Under the pieces are notes generated by a model, which had not been told where the DNA came from, searched no databases, and was given only the letters and a program-made list of their open reading frames with translations. From Saprospiraceae bacterium (lineage in GTDB: Bacteria > Bacteroidota > Bacteroidia > Chitinophagales > Saprospiraceae), in the NCBI GenBank assembly GCA_013001805.1, contig JABDLW010000180.1:1-8874 (forward strand): DNA of 8,874 nucleotides, read 5' to 3'. Made by a program: the position numbers and the translations under genes. Within the stretch, counting starts at the first letter, position 1, and each line of letters opens with the position of its first letter. Of the stretch, positions 1 through 5,875 are shown in pieces.

Positions 1-1
1 A

Positions 2-109
2 TGCAAAGTGATTGCCACAGAAGAAATTTATGAACAGATGACCTATCCAGACCTCCTGGAAGTAGTCCCGAGATCCGAAGAGGATATTAGTTTGGTCTCC
101 CACTGGTAA
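2..109 (+). CDS. C-terminal end of an unidentified protein (partial, runs in from the left edge)
   Basis: Reading from base 2, an open frame of 35 codons ends at the TAA at 107-109; the first frame from base 1 hits a stop after ten codons. The peptide contains a conserved-looking stretch TYPDLLEVVPRSEEDISLV and ends SHW. The mix of acidic and hydrophobic residues looks like the end of a soluble cytoplasmic protein rather than noise, and the following gene is convergent, so a plus-strand gene ending here fits the layout. I do not recognise the family from so short a piece and assign no function. The start lies outside the window. Confidence 0.55.
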   Translation, partial: CKVIATEEIYEQMTYPDLLEVVPRSEEDISLVSHW

Positions 110-124
110 CTTAGGTTTTTGGAC

Positions 125-142
125 AAACCACGAACATGGTTT
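125..142. terminator. Short hairpin between convergent genes, possible weak bidirectional terminator
   Basis: AAACCA (125-130) and TGGTTT (137-142) form a perfect 6-bp stem around a 6-base loop, 16 bp after the stop at 109 and about 60 bp beyond the stop of the minus-strand gene that ends at 206. The position between two converging genes suits a terminator serving both. The stem is A/T-rich and there is no T-run on either side, so it is not a classic intrinsic terminator. The rest of 110-205 holds nothing else that I can identify. Confidence 0.25.
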
Positions 143-205
143 ATTGACCGGTTGACGGAACTTGATTGATTTAATATTTTAATTTAGCGAAACGGTCACG
201 GTGGA

Positions 206-820
206 TCATTTTTTCTTAAATATGTTAAGCCCGTTTTTCTCTTTTTGCGTTTGTTTATTTTTATTTCTTGCCTTCTGCCTTTTTAGTTTTTTCTTTTCTT
301 TCTGACGCTTTTGCTTAGCTGTCGGCTTAAAAATATTGTTGCGTTTTTTATTCTTCAATTTTCTTACGAAGACATATCGCAAACTAATGGCTGTCTCTGA
401 TTCAAAGGCGGATTGTTGGGCATTGAGGTGATAGACTGGTTTATAGTCCCACGCCAGATTAATTCTACCCAGCGTCATTTCTGCACCGGCGATTCCAGTT
501 ATGCCCCGAAGGTTAGGTCCGGCATCAAAACTTGATCGCCATCTTTGATGGATTCCGCCGCCAATGTAAAAATTAAAACGTTTGGAAATAAGTGGGTTAT
601 GAATTTCTGCCAGAACGGTTGCAGAAGTTTGATTCGAAATTGCGGATGACGATACAATTCCCTCCATGGTTAAATTTCCCAGGATTTTTTGCTGGAGAGT
701 AATTCCAAAATCTGTACCCATTCGCAATCCCATGGCAGTGAAATATGATTGACCACTTAGGCATAGCGGCACCAGTATACACAATGCTAGTCCAAGCATC
801 CGATTTTTAACCCTCCTCAT
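206..820 (-). CDS. Exported beta-barrel-like protein with lysine-rich C-terminal tail
   Basis: This 204-residue protein has a clear signal peptide: basic n-region MRRVKNR, hydrophobic core about 8-20, and a likely signal peptidase I cut near LSG|QS (residue 23/24). It lacks a proper lipobox, so it is probably not a lipoprotein. Residues 25-152 alternate polar and hydrophobic positions with glycine turns (GIAGAEMTLGRINLAWDYKP; final strand ETAISLRYVFV), like strands of a small outer-membrane barrel. Residues 153-204 differ sharply: about 25 of 52 are Lys or Arg and only two are acidic, with NIFK occurring near both ends of the tail. The start at 820 is preferred over Met8 because it supplies the charged n-region. 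An AGGAGG lies just after that ATG and 12 bases before Met8, so Met8 remains an alternative. The gene is divergent from the methyltransferase. No family is recognised and the function is unknown; an envelope location is inferred. Confidence 0.75.
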   Translation of the reverse strand: MRRVKNRMLGLALCILVPLCLSGQSYFTAMGLRMGTDFGITLQQKILGNLTMEGIVSSSAISNQTSATVLAEIHNPLISKRFNFYIGGGIHQRWRSSFDAGPNLRGITGIAGAEMTLGRINLAWDYKPVYHLNAQQSAFESETAISLRYVFVRKLKNKKRNNIFKPTAKQKRQKEKKKLKRQKARNKNKQTQKEKNGLNIFKKK

Positions 821-906
821 GTTTTAATTTTTGCTATCTAACTCGCCCGGCAACTTTATTATTATTTACATGGAAATAATTAGGAAAGGTTTAATACTTT
901 TCTGCT

Positions 907-1743
907 GTGAAATTTACCAGCCAGATAATCCAATATGTGAGATACTATTTACGCGGTGAAACCATATATCGTATTCACTCACCCATCGGTTTTAGTTTGA
1001 TAGAATCCATCTTTAGAAGGCCCGGAAATTCCAAGTTTTCCGACCTTGAGTCCATGCGTCAGGAGCTACTAATATCAAAAGAAGAAATTGCCAACATAGA
1101 TCTGGGAGCCGGTAAAAGCAAGCGTAATTCAGCCACTGTCAGGGTAGAGAGACTGGCAAAGACCTCAATTTCGAATATTAGTCAATGTCAACAACTTTAT
1201 AATCTTTGCCAATGGCAAGATCCTCGTACAGTCCTGGAACTAGGCACATCCTTAGGTTTTTCATCATCTTACTTGCAACTCGCCCAACCCAATGCCCGGC
1301 TATTAACCATCGAGGGCAACCCGCATCTGGCGGATCGGGCCGAATCCATGCACAGAAAGATATTCAAGGATCATTTACCTGAGATTTACAGGGGCGATTT
1401 CTCAGAAGTCTTACCACAATTGCTTCCTACGATTGATAATCTTGATCTCGTTTTTATTGACGGTAACCACACCTTTGAGGCTACCTCTCATTATCTGGAA
1501 TCGATAAAGCCAGTACTATCGGTTAAATCGATGCTGATTCTTCATGACATATATTGGTCAACAGAGATGACCAAAGCCTGGGAATTTGCAAAACAAATGG
1601 GATCAAACAAAATGACAATCGATCTCTTTCACATGGGCATTGTCTTGTTTCATCCTGACATTTATAAAACGGAGCACCTGACCATAGTGCCTTACTGGAT
1701 GAAACCCTGGAAAATCGGTCTTTTCGCCAGGTCAGTACACTGA
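907..1743 (+). CDS. Class I SAM-dependent methyltransferase
   Basis: This 278-residue soluble protein should transfer a methyl group from S-adenosylmethionine; the acceptor is unknown. The Rossmann fold shows motif I VLELGTSLGFSS (109-120), an acidic ribose-binding residue in LLTIEGNP (Glu136), GDF (163-165), and LDLVFIDGNHTFEAT (179-193), which resembles the strand-4 motif of O-methyltransferases of the Methyltransf_24 / family 3 type. LILHDIYWS follows at 210-218. The N-terminal segment YRIHSPIGFSLIESIF and the DLGAG at 65-69 are, as I recall, typical of an uncharacterised Bacteroidota family of this length, so the protein appears full length. The start is GTG: an in-frame stop at 892-894 leaves no upstream ATG and no other start at this end. 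It stands alone, divergent from the beta-barrel gene and converging on the AAA+ gene with a 10-bp gap. The methyltransferase fold is sure; the substrate is not. Confidence 0.88.
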   Translation: MKFTSQIIQYVRYYLRGETIYRIHSPIGFSLIESIFRRPGNSKFSDLESMRQELLISKEEIANIDLGAGKSKRNSATVRVERLAKTSISNISQCQQLYNLCQWQDPRTVLELGTSLGFSSSYLQLAQPNARLLTIEGNPHLADRAESMHRKIFKDHLPEIYRGDFSEVLPQLLPTIDNLDLVFIDGNHTFEATSHYLESIKPVLSVKSMLILHDIYWSTEMTKAWEFAKQMGSNKMTIDLFHMGIVLFHPDIYKTEHLTIVPYWMKPWKIGLFARSVH

Positions 1744-1753
1744 TATATCCAAT

Positions 1754-4393
1754 TTATCTGTCCGAGCTCCTAAAACCGATGCGGTTCTTGTTGAAAACAA
1801 ATTGGTCGGTATTTGCTTGAAATTCAGATACATCCTTTAGCGTAATTAATTGATGATCCGCTCTATCTGCCACTGGCAGTGCGGCCAATCGCAAATTCTG
1901 ATTTTTAATGGCCTGATCTACTACGGTCCTTACCGTCCTGGCATTTCCAAAATAACGGTCGCGATAAGAATGCAAGAAAGATAAGTATCCGGTTAAGTGC
2001 TCTTCCGCATTTTTTGCCAGCAAGTAACCTTTATCCTGTAGCATTTTGATAGCAATCTCGAATAAGTCCTTGACCGAATAATCTTCAAACCTAAGTATCT
2101 TATCAAATCTAGACCGTAATCCCGGATTGGCTTTCAGGAAAGCCTCCATATTTTCCGGATAACCGGCAGCAAATACAAAAAATTCTCCGCGGTGATCTTC
2201 CATCCGCTTCAGTATGGTTTGCACGACCTCATTTCCATAATCAGCCGATGAAGAATTGTGATGACCAGCAGTCAGCGAGTAAGCTTCATCAATAAACAAA
2301 ACACCACCCATGGCTTCATTGATTCTTTCAGCAGTTTTGATAGCCGTCTGGCCAACAAACCCAGCAACCAAACCCTGCCGGTCCGTCTCTACCATATGCC
2401 CACGTTCTAAAATGCCCAACGCTTTATAAATTTTTGTAAGAATACGTGCCACTGTTGTCTTTCCCGTACCGGGATTCCCGATAAACACCGTATGCAAATT
2501 GAAAGAATTTAGTACACTTTTACCAACTGAAGTGTAATAAGTAACCAATTCCACCAGTTCCTTTATTTCTTTTTTGATCGGCTCAATCCCAATTAGCTGG
2601 TCTAGTTCCGCCATCGAAGACTGGAGCAATTTCATATCCACCGGGATCTTCGGTCGATATTTGGATGGATAGACGCTAAGGTTTTCCACGTCTTCCAAGG
2701 TCACTGATTGTAAGGCTTCGACAGGTACTGCTGCAATGTCCCTTTTACGCATAATGCGCAATCCTAAATTAATTTTAGCCCTCTCCAAAAGGTCAAAAAC
2801 AAAGCGGGCGTTTCCAAAGGTTCGGTCTCTCTTTCTGAAAGCTTCGGTAATTAATTCTTCAATTCGATTTTTTGCACCGCGAGTCAAGCGGATACCCTTC
2901 CTCGTCGCCGCATATTTCGAGATTTCCGCAAGTTCCTGGGGCATGAAATCGGGAAATTCATAGATTAGATTAAATCGGGATTTGAGTCCCGGATTTGAAT
3001 TAAGGAAATGGTACATTTCTTTTGGGTATCCGGCAGCAATAATGGCCAGATCTCCCTCTCCGTTTGACATCTCCTTCATCAAAATTTCAATGACCTCACG
3101 ACCAAAGTCCTTGGTATCATCATTGGTACGGGCCAACGAATAGGCCTCATCCAGGAATAGTACCCCTCCCCTCGCCTTCTCAATGGCTTCCTTAACCTTA
3201 GGAGCTGTTTGTCCGATATACTCACCAACGAGATCTACCCGGTCTACTTCGTGCACGTGTCCGGAAGATAGCAGACCCATTTTCTTATATATCTTACCCA
3301 TCATTCCAGCCACTGTGGTTTTTCCAGTACCCGGGTTCCCAATGAATACGGAATGAATATTAATGTCCTCCTCCTCCGGAAAACCCCTTTCCCGCCTCAG
3401 CTGTAAAAATTGGATATACTTTGCGTGATCTCGCACACGATTCTTTATTTCGTCTAATCCGATTAGTTCATCAAGCTTCCCCAGGACTTCTTCAAAAGTT
3501 TCGCTCAGGTCCTCATCAGGAGCCATTACCATGAGCTGTTTTTTGTGCGGTAGTTTTACTGCCGGAATACCTTCCTCGAATTCCTCACCTACTTCAAATG
3601 GAATAATGGCCAGCAAATGATCCATAAAGACCAGTTCAAGAGTGTAATGCCCATGTCTCCAGGAACCCTTGACGTTGCTACCCCAACCAGCTGTAATCGT
3701 GATGAACTCCTCGTCTTTCTTGATGCTTTGCAGACGTACAACCTGGCCTTTAAGTTCGCGAGCACCATTGTAGAACTTGGCAAATAACTCGCATTGCCAT
3801 TTCTGATCCTCATTCAGATTCTTAAAAACAAATTCACCGTATACATACCGGGTATCTTCACTCCCAAAGGCCTTGTAATAATTGCGCGCTTCTTCGGAGA
3901 TATCATCAAACGGTCCTTCGTACAACCTTAGCGATTTCAGCTCTAGATAGGGATTGTTTTCTGCTGAAATCGGCTCGGAAGCATCTTCGATATAAAAATA
4001 TTTACTGGCTTGCTTAAAGTCATCCACCCAAGCTTCCCAGTAGTAGGTTCCCTTTTTCCAAAATGTCCCTTCATTCTTATTGCCCCAACCTTCTCGCAGG
4101 TAAACGATCTGATCGTACTTACTCACCTTCTTGTTGATTGCCAACTCACATAACTCTTTGCGCTTTCCGCGTTGCACGGAAAAACACTTCAGGCGCACAG
4201 AAATGTCCCAGTCAATTTCATCAAAAAGTTTGTTGTAAAAAGACATTTCAGCATAGACATAGGAGACTTCATAACGATCGAATACCTGCCGGTACTTCTT
4301 CTTGTTATCAGCTAACCATTCAGTAGAAGCATATACCTTTAACTCTTTGAATTTAAAGTTCTTCCGTGGTCCGCCTTCTGATATTTGATCCAC
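1754..4393 (-). CDS. Tandem CbxX/CfxQ-type AAA+ ATPase with duplicated N-terminal module
   Basis: This 879-residue cytoplasmic protein has four parts. Residues about 15-136 and 150-270 are two related modules: both carry (Y/R)VY(A/G)E, later GWG(N/S), then a K/RxG turn and an aromatic-rich strand. Two AAA+ domains of the CbxX/CfxQ/SpoVK group follow. AAA1 (about 305-575) has Walker A GNPGTGKTT (352-360), pore loop GEYIGQTAPK (390-399), Walker B VLFLDEAYSL (411-420), arginine-finger region NPGLKSRF (467-474) and sensor-2 FGNAR (526-530). AAA2 (about 594-860) has Walker A (639-647), pore-loop equivalent GFVGQTA (678-684), Walker B VLFIDEAYSL (698-707), NPGLRSRF (756-763) and FGNAR (815-819). 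Both sites look able to bind and hydrolyse ATP. Family members remodel proteins (the Rubisco activase CbbX) or support secretion (EccA of type VII systems); no Rubisco or type VII gene is visible here. The GTG start is forced by an upstream in-frame TAG (minus strand, at 4430-4432) and the lack of any ATG before Met50. The target is unknown. Confidence 0.92.
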   Translation of the reverse strand: MDQISEGGPRKNFKFKELKVYASTEWLADNKKKYRQVFDRYEVSYVYAEMSFYNKLFDEIDWDISVRLKCFSVQRGKRKELCELAINKKVSKYDQIVYLREGWGNKNEGTFWKKGTYYWEAWVDDFKQASKYFYIEDASEPISAENNPYLELKSLRLYEGPFDDISEEARNYYKAFGSEDTRYVYGEFVFKNLNEDQKWQCELFAKFYNGARELKGQVVRLQSIKKDEEFITITAGWGSNVKGSWRHGHYTLELVFMDHLLAIIPFEVGEEFEEGIPAVKLPHKKQLMVMAPDEDLSETFEEVLGKLDELIGLDEIKNRVRDHAKYIQFLQLRRERGFPEEEDINIHSVFIGNPGTGKTTVAGMMGKIYKKMGLLSSGHVHEVDRVDLVGEYIGQTAPKVKEAIEKARGGVLFLDEAYSLARTNDDTKDFGREVIEILMKEMSNGEGDLAIIAAGYPKEMYHFLNSNPGLKSRFNLIYEFPDFMPQELAEISKYAATRKGIRLTRGAKNRIEELITEAFRKRDRTFGNARFVFDLLERAKINLGLRIMRKRDIAAVPVEALQSVTLEDVENLSVYPSKYRPKIPVDMKLLQSSMAELDQLIGIEPIKKEIKELVELVTYYTSVGKSVLNSFNLHTVFIGNPGTGKTTVARILTKIYKALGILERGHMVETDRQGLVAGFVGQTAIKTAERINEAMGGVLFIDEAYSLTAGHHNSSSADYGNEVVQTILKRMEDHRGEFFVFAAGYPENMEAFLKANPGLRSRFDKILRFEDYSVKDLFEIAIKMLQDKGYLLAKNAEEHLTGYLSFLHSYRDRYFGNARTVRTVVDQAIKNQNLRLAALPVADRADHQLITLKDVSEFQANTDQFVFNKNRIGFRSSDR

Positions 4394-4478
4394 TAATTTG
4401 AATGTTCTGCAGGGTAATTTAATGTTTATCTAATTAAAACGCCCGATTTTTCAGAAAATATGAAGTATTCCTCTTATT

Positions 4479-4486
4479 TGACGTCA
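4479..4486. promoter_or_regulatory. Palindrome TGACGTCA in the divergent intergenic region
   Basis: This perfect 8-bp palindrome lies about 85 bp upstream of the AAA+ start codon and about 100 bp upstream of the fdx -33 element. Dyad-symmetric sites of this kind can bind dimeric regulators, and the spot could serve either gene. A single 8-bp palindrome can occur by chance, and no partner site is seen. Confidence 0.2.
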
Positions 4487-4503
4487 TTAAACCGTAACCA
4501 TCA

Positions 4504-4568
4504 CCAATCAGCTTGCTTTGTCACGGTAAAATTCTCTCTCTGATTGGATTGGATCTGGTTGAACCAAT
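4504..4568. promoter_or_regulatory. Cluster of four CCAAT/ATTGG pentamers upstream of the fdx promoter, possible operator
   Basis: CCAAT occurs at 4504-4508 and 4564-4568, and its complement ATTGG at 4543-4547 and, directly abutting, at 4548-4552. The outer left copy extends to CCAATCAG (4504-4511), matched by CTGATTGG (4540-4547), an 8-bp inverted repeat with a 28-base spacer. A second small dyad, TGGTT-G-AACCA (4556-4566), sits beside it. The cluster ends 12 bp before the -33 element of the fdx promoter, a natural place for an activator or repressor. No known regulator motif is recognised. Confidence 0.3.
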
Positions 4569-4580
4569 ACAAAATTAGAG

Positions 4581-4611
4581 TTGTTTACTAGCCATATTCG
4601 GTATACTTTTG
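4581..4611 (+). promoter_or_regulatory. Bacteroidota-type promoter for the fdx-iscX operon
   Basis: A -33 element TTG at 4581-4583 is followed by exactly 20 bases and then TACTTTTG at 4604-4611, a full match to the Bacteroidota sigma-A consensus TTG-N19-21-TAnnTTTG. Transcription should begin about 5-8 bases further on, near 4617, giving a 5' leader of about 30 bases before the fdx ATG at 4648. This is the strongest promoter match I found in the window. It probably drives fdx, iscX and perhaps all six co-directional genes. Confidence 0.75.
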
Positions 4612-4647
4612 ACGCCTTAATGGAAAAAGTTATAAGCATCAGACCAG

Positions 4648-4989
4648 ATGGCAGTGGTAAAATTTAAGTTTGAGGATGAATCGCTAGCACCAGTGGAAGT
4701 GACGGATGCTGCGGCAGGTTTTTCCATTTTGGAGATCACAGAAGATCATGATATTCATCTAAATCACAATTGTGGTGGCGTTTGTGCATGCAGCACTTGC
4801 CATGTATACATTGAGAAAGGGGAAGATCAACTGGAAGAGATTTCTGATAAAGAAGAAGACTTCATCGACCGGGCTATCAATCCGCGTTTGGAGTCAAGGT
4901 TAGGTTGTCAATGCATTATACTGGATGAAACCGCTGAAATCGAAGTCACCATTCCGGACCAACGCAGGATCATTGGTCACGAACATTAA
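4648..4989 (+). CDS. fdx: ISC-type [2Fe-2S] ferredoxin
   Basis: This 113-residue, strongly acidic soluble electron carrier belongs to the adrenodoxin/ISC ferredoxin type. The cluster ligands are Cys42, Cys48 and Cys51 (C-x5-C-x2-C inside NCGGVCACSTCHVY) and Cys87 in SRLGCQC. Cys46 is an additional cysteine also present at this position in ISC ferredoxins, and Cys89 is a further non-ligand cysteine. The sequence keeps the acidic helix GEDQLEEISDKEEDFID (58-74), the usual partner-docking surface, and ends in GHEH, resembling the His-containing C-terminus of E. coli Fdx. In that pathway Fdx supplies electrons for cluster assembly with IscS/IscU. Length is normal for the family. iscX follows after 11 bp, which supports the ISC assignment over a general redox ferredoxin. 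An exact Bacteroidota promoter lies upstream. Confidence 0.93.
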   Translation: MAVVKFKFEDESLAPVEVTDAAAGFSILEITEDHDIHLNHNCGGVCACSTCHVYIEKGEDQLEEISDKEEDFIDRAINPRLESRLGCQCIILDETAEIEVTIPDQRRIIGHEH

Positions 4990-5000
4990 AAAAGAAATAG

Positions 5001-5249
5001 ATGCCATTCGAAGATTTTGATGATTTGCCTATCCAATGGACCGATCATGAAGACATTGCCATGAAGCTTTATGATCGTTTTGGTGCCGAATTTGACGAGA
5101 GTAAGATCTATCGTATCCGTTTCACCGATTTGTTGGAGTGGATACTGGATATTCCCAATTTTGTTGGAACACGGGAACAAAGCAATGAAGCGCATCTCGA
5201 ACAAGTGCAGGCCAAATGGGTCTATGAATGGAGGGACAATAATGCATGA
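5001..5249 (+). CDS. iscX: Fe-S cluster assembly protein IscX
   Basis: This 82-residue small acidic protein matches IscX (YfhJ) through QWTDHEDIAMKLYDRF (12-27), the RFTDLLEWILDIPNF core (40-54), the SNEAHLE helix (61-67) and the final Trp-containing helix. In E. coli IscX binds the cysteine desulfurase IscS and iron, and tunes the rate of cluster assembly in competition with CyaY. Here it has about nine extra N-terminal residues (acidic FEDFDD) and a slightly longer C-terminus than the 66-residue E. coli protein. The ATG at 5001 lies 11 bp after the fdx stop, preserving the fdx-iscX order found at the end of the proteobacterial isc operon. No other isc gene is in the window. Identity is well supported by the motifs; activity in this host is inferred. 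Confidence 0.9.
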   Translation: MPFEDFDDLPIQWTDHEDIAMKLYDRFGAEFDESKIYRIRFTDLLEWILDIPNFVGTREQSNEAHLEQVQAKWVYEWRDNNA

Positions 5250-5254
5250 CTATA

Positions 5255-5270
5255 CCTGAGATTAGTCAGG
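5255..5270 (+). other. Small hairpin between iscX and kdsC
   Basis: CCTGA (5255-5259) pairs with TCAGG (5266-5270) around a six-base loop. It is nested in an outer imperfect pairing of CTAT (5250-5253) with ATAG (5281-5284). It begins a few bases after the iscX stop, in the longest gap of the gene series (58 bp). No T-run follows, so it is more likely an RNA-processing or stability element, or chance, than a terminator. Confidence 0.2.
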
Positions 5271-5307
5271 CACGCTGGTCATAGCACCATACATTAAAAA
5301 GAGGATT

Positions 5308-5838
5308 TTGAACTATCTCAATAAATTTCGGACAATCAAAGCGTTTGTGTTTGATATTGATGGAGTTTTGACAGAGGGTACGATGTTATTGCATCAGGAT
5401 GGTAGTCTTCTCCGGTCTTTATTTGTGAGGGATGGGTATGCTATGAAAGTAGCTATTAATGCCGGCTATAAAATTGCCATCATCAGCGGTGGAAACACAC
5501 CGACCGCACCTGAGCGTTTTACATCGCTGGGCTTGCAGGATGTAATCATGCAAAGCAAGGATAAATTATCTGACCTCAATAGCCTAAAACGTAAGTATCA
5601 ATGGGATGATGAGGAAATCCTGTTTATGGGAGACGATATCCCCGACTACGATGCCATGAAGTCTGTGGGTATGCCCTGCTGTCCCATGGACGCAGTGGAT
5701 GAAATCAGGGATATTTCTTTATACGTAAGCAATCGGAAAGGTGGGCAGGGTTGTGCCCGTGATGTCATAGAGAAAGTCTTGAAACTACGCGGCGACTGGC
5801 CAGGATACCCTAATCTGCAAATTTCAAATGTAACCTGA
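5308..5838 (+). CDS. kdsC: 3-deoxy-D-manno-octulosonate 8-phosphate phosphatase (KdsC-type HAD)
   Basis: KdsC removes phosphate from KDO 8-phosphate to give free KDO for the lipopolysaccharide inner core, in the cytoplasm. The 176-residue length is typical of the cap-less KdsC/YrbI group, which forms tetramers. Visible HAD motifs are FDIDGVLT with nucleophile Asp16 and acid/base Asp18, IISGG with Ser60, Lys86 in SKDKLSDL, and MGDDIPD with Asp109, Asp110 and Asp113. The C-terminal GGQGCARDVIEKVL (145-158) corresponds to the GGxGAxRE tail that in KdsC enters the neighbouring active site. The start is TTG at 5308, preceded by AGAGGA; there is no ATG or GTG between the upstream in-frame stop (5263-5265) and it, and the family alignment begins here. 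It lies 58 bp after iscX and 37 bp before the prenyltransferase gene. CMP-KDO or sialic-acid type relatives are a minor alternative. Confidence 0.88.
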   Translation: MNYLNKFRTIKAFVFDIDGVLTEGTMLLHQDGSLLRSLFVRDGYAMKVAINAGYKIAIISGGNTPTAPERFTSLGLQDVIMQSKDKLSDLNSLKRKYQWDDEEILFMGDDIPDYDAMKSVGMPCCPMDAVDEIRDISLYVSNRKGGQGCARDVIEKVLKLRGDWPGYPNLQISNVT

Positions 5839-5875
5839 TCGCAGGGAAACCACGCTCGCAAAGTTAAATCATACG

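Noticed and set aside
146..197. GACCG ... CGGTC inverted pair and a TTGACCGG/TTGACGG near-direct repeat in the left intergenic gap
   Set aside because: Short arms with a loop of about 40 bases and no conserved context; expected by chance in a gap of this size.
892..906. TACTTTTC just before the methyltransferase start, resembling a -7 element
   Set aside because: The last base does not match TTTG, no TTG sits at the right distance upstream, and it lies too close to the GTG start to be its promoter.
2736..2963. Plus-strand open frame of 75 codons inside the AAA+ gene
   Set aside because: It is opposite the first AAA+ domain, whose motifs are intact on the other strand; no independent support.
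4620..4667. Fifteen-codon frame starting just after the predicted fdx transcription start and overlapping the fdx start codon
   Set aside because: It would be almost leaderless, has no special codon content such as repeated Cys or other regulatory codons, and could arise by chance; kept only as a remote possibility of a leader peptide.
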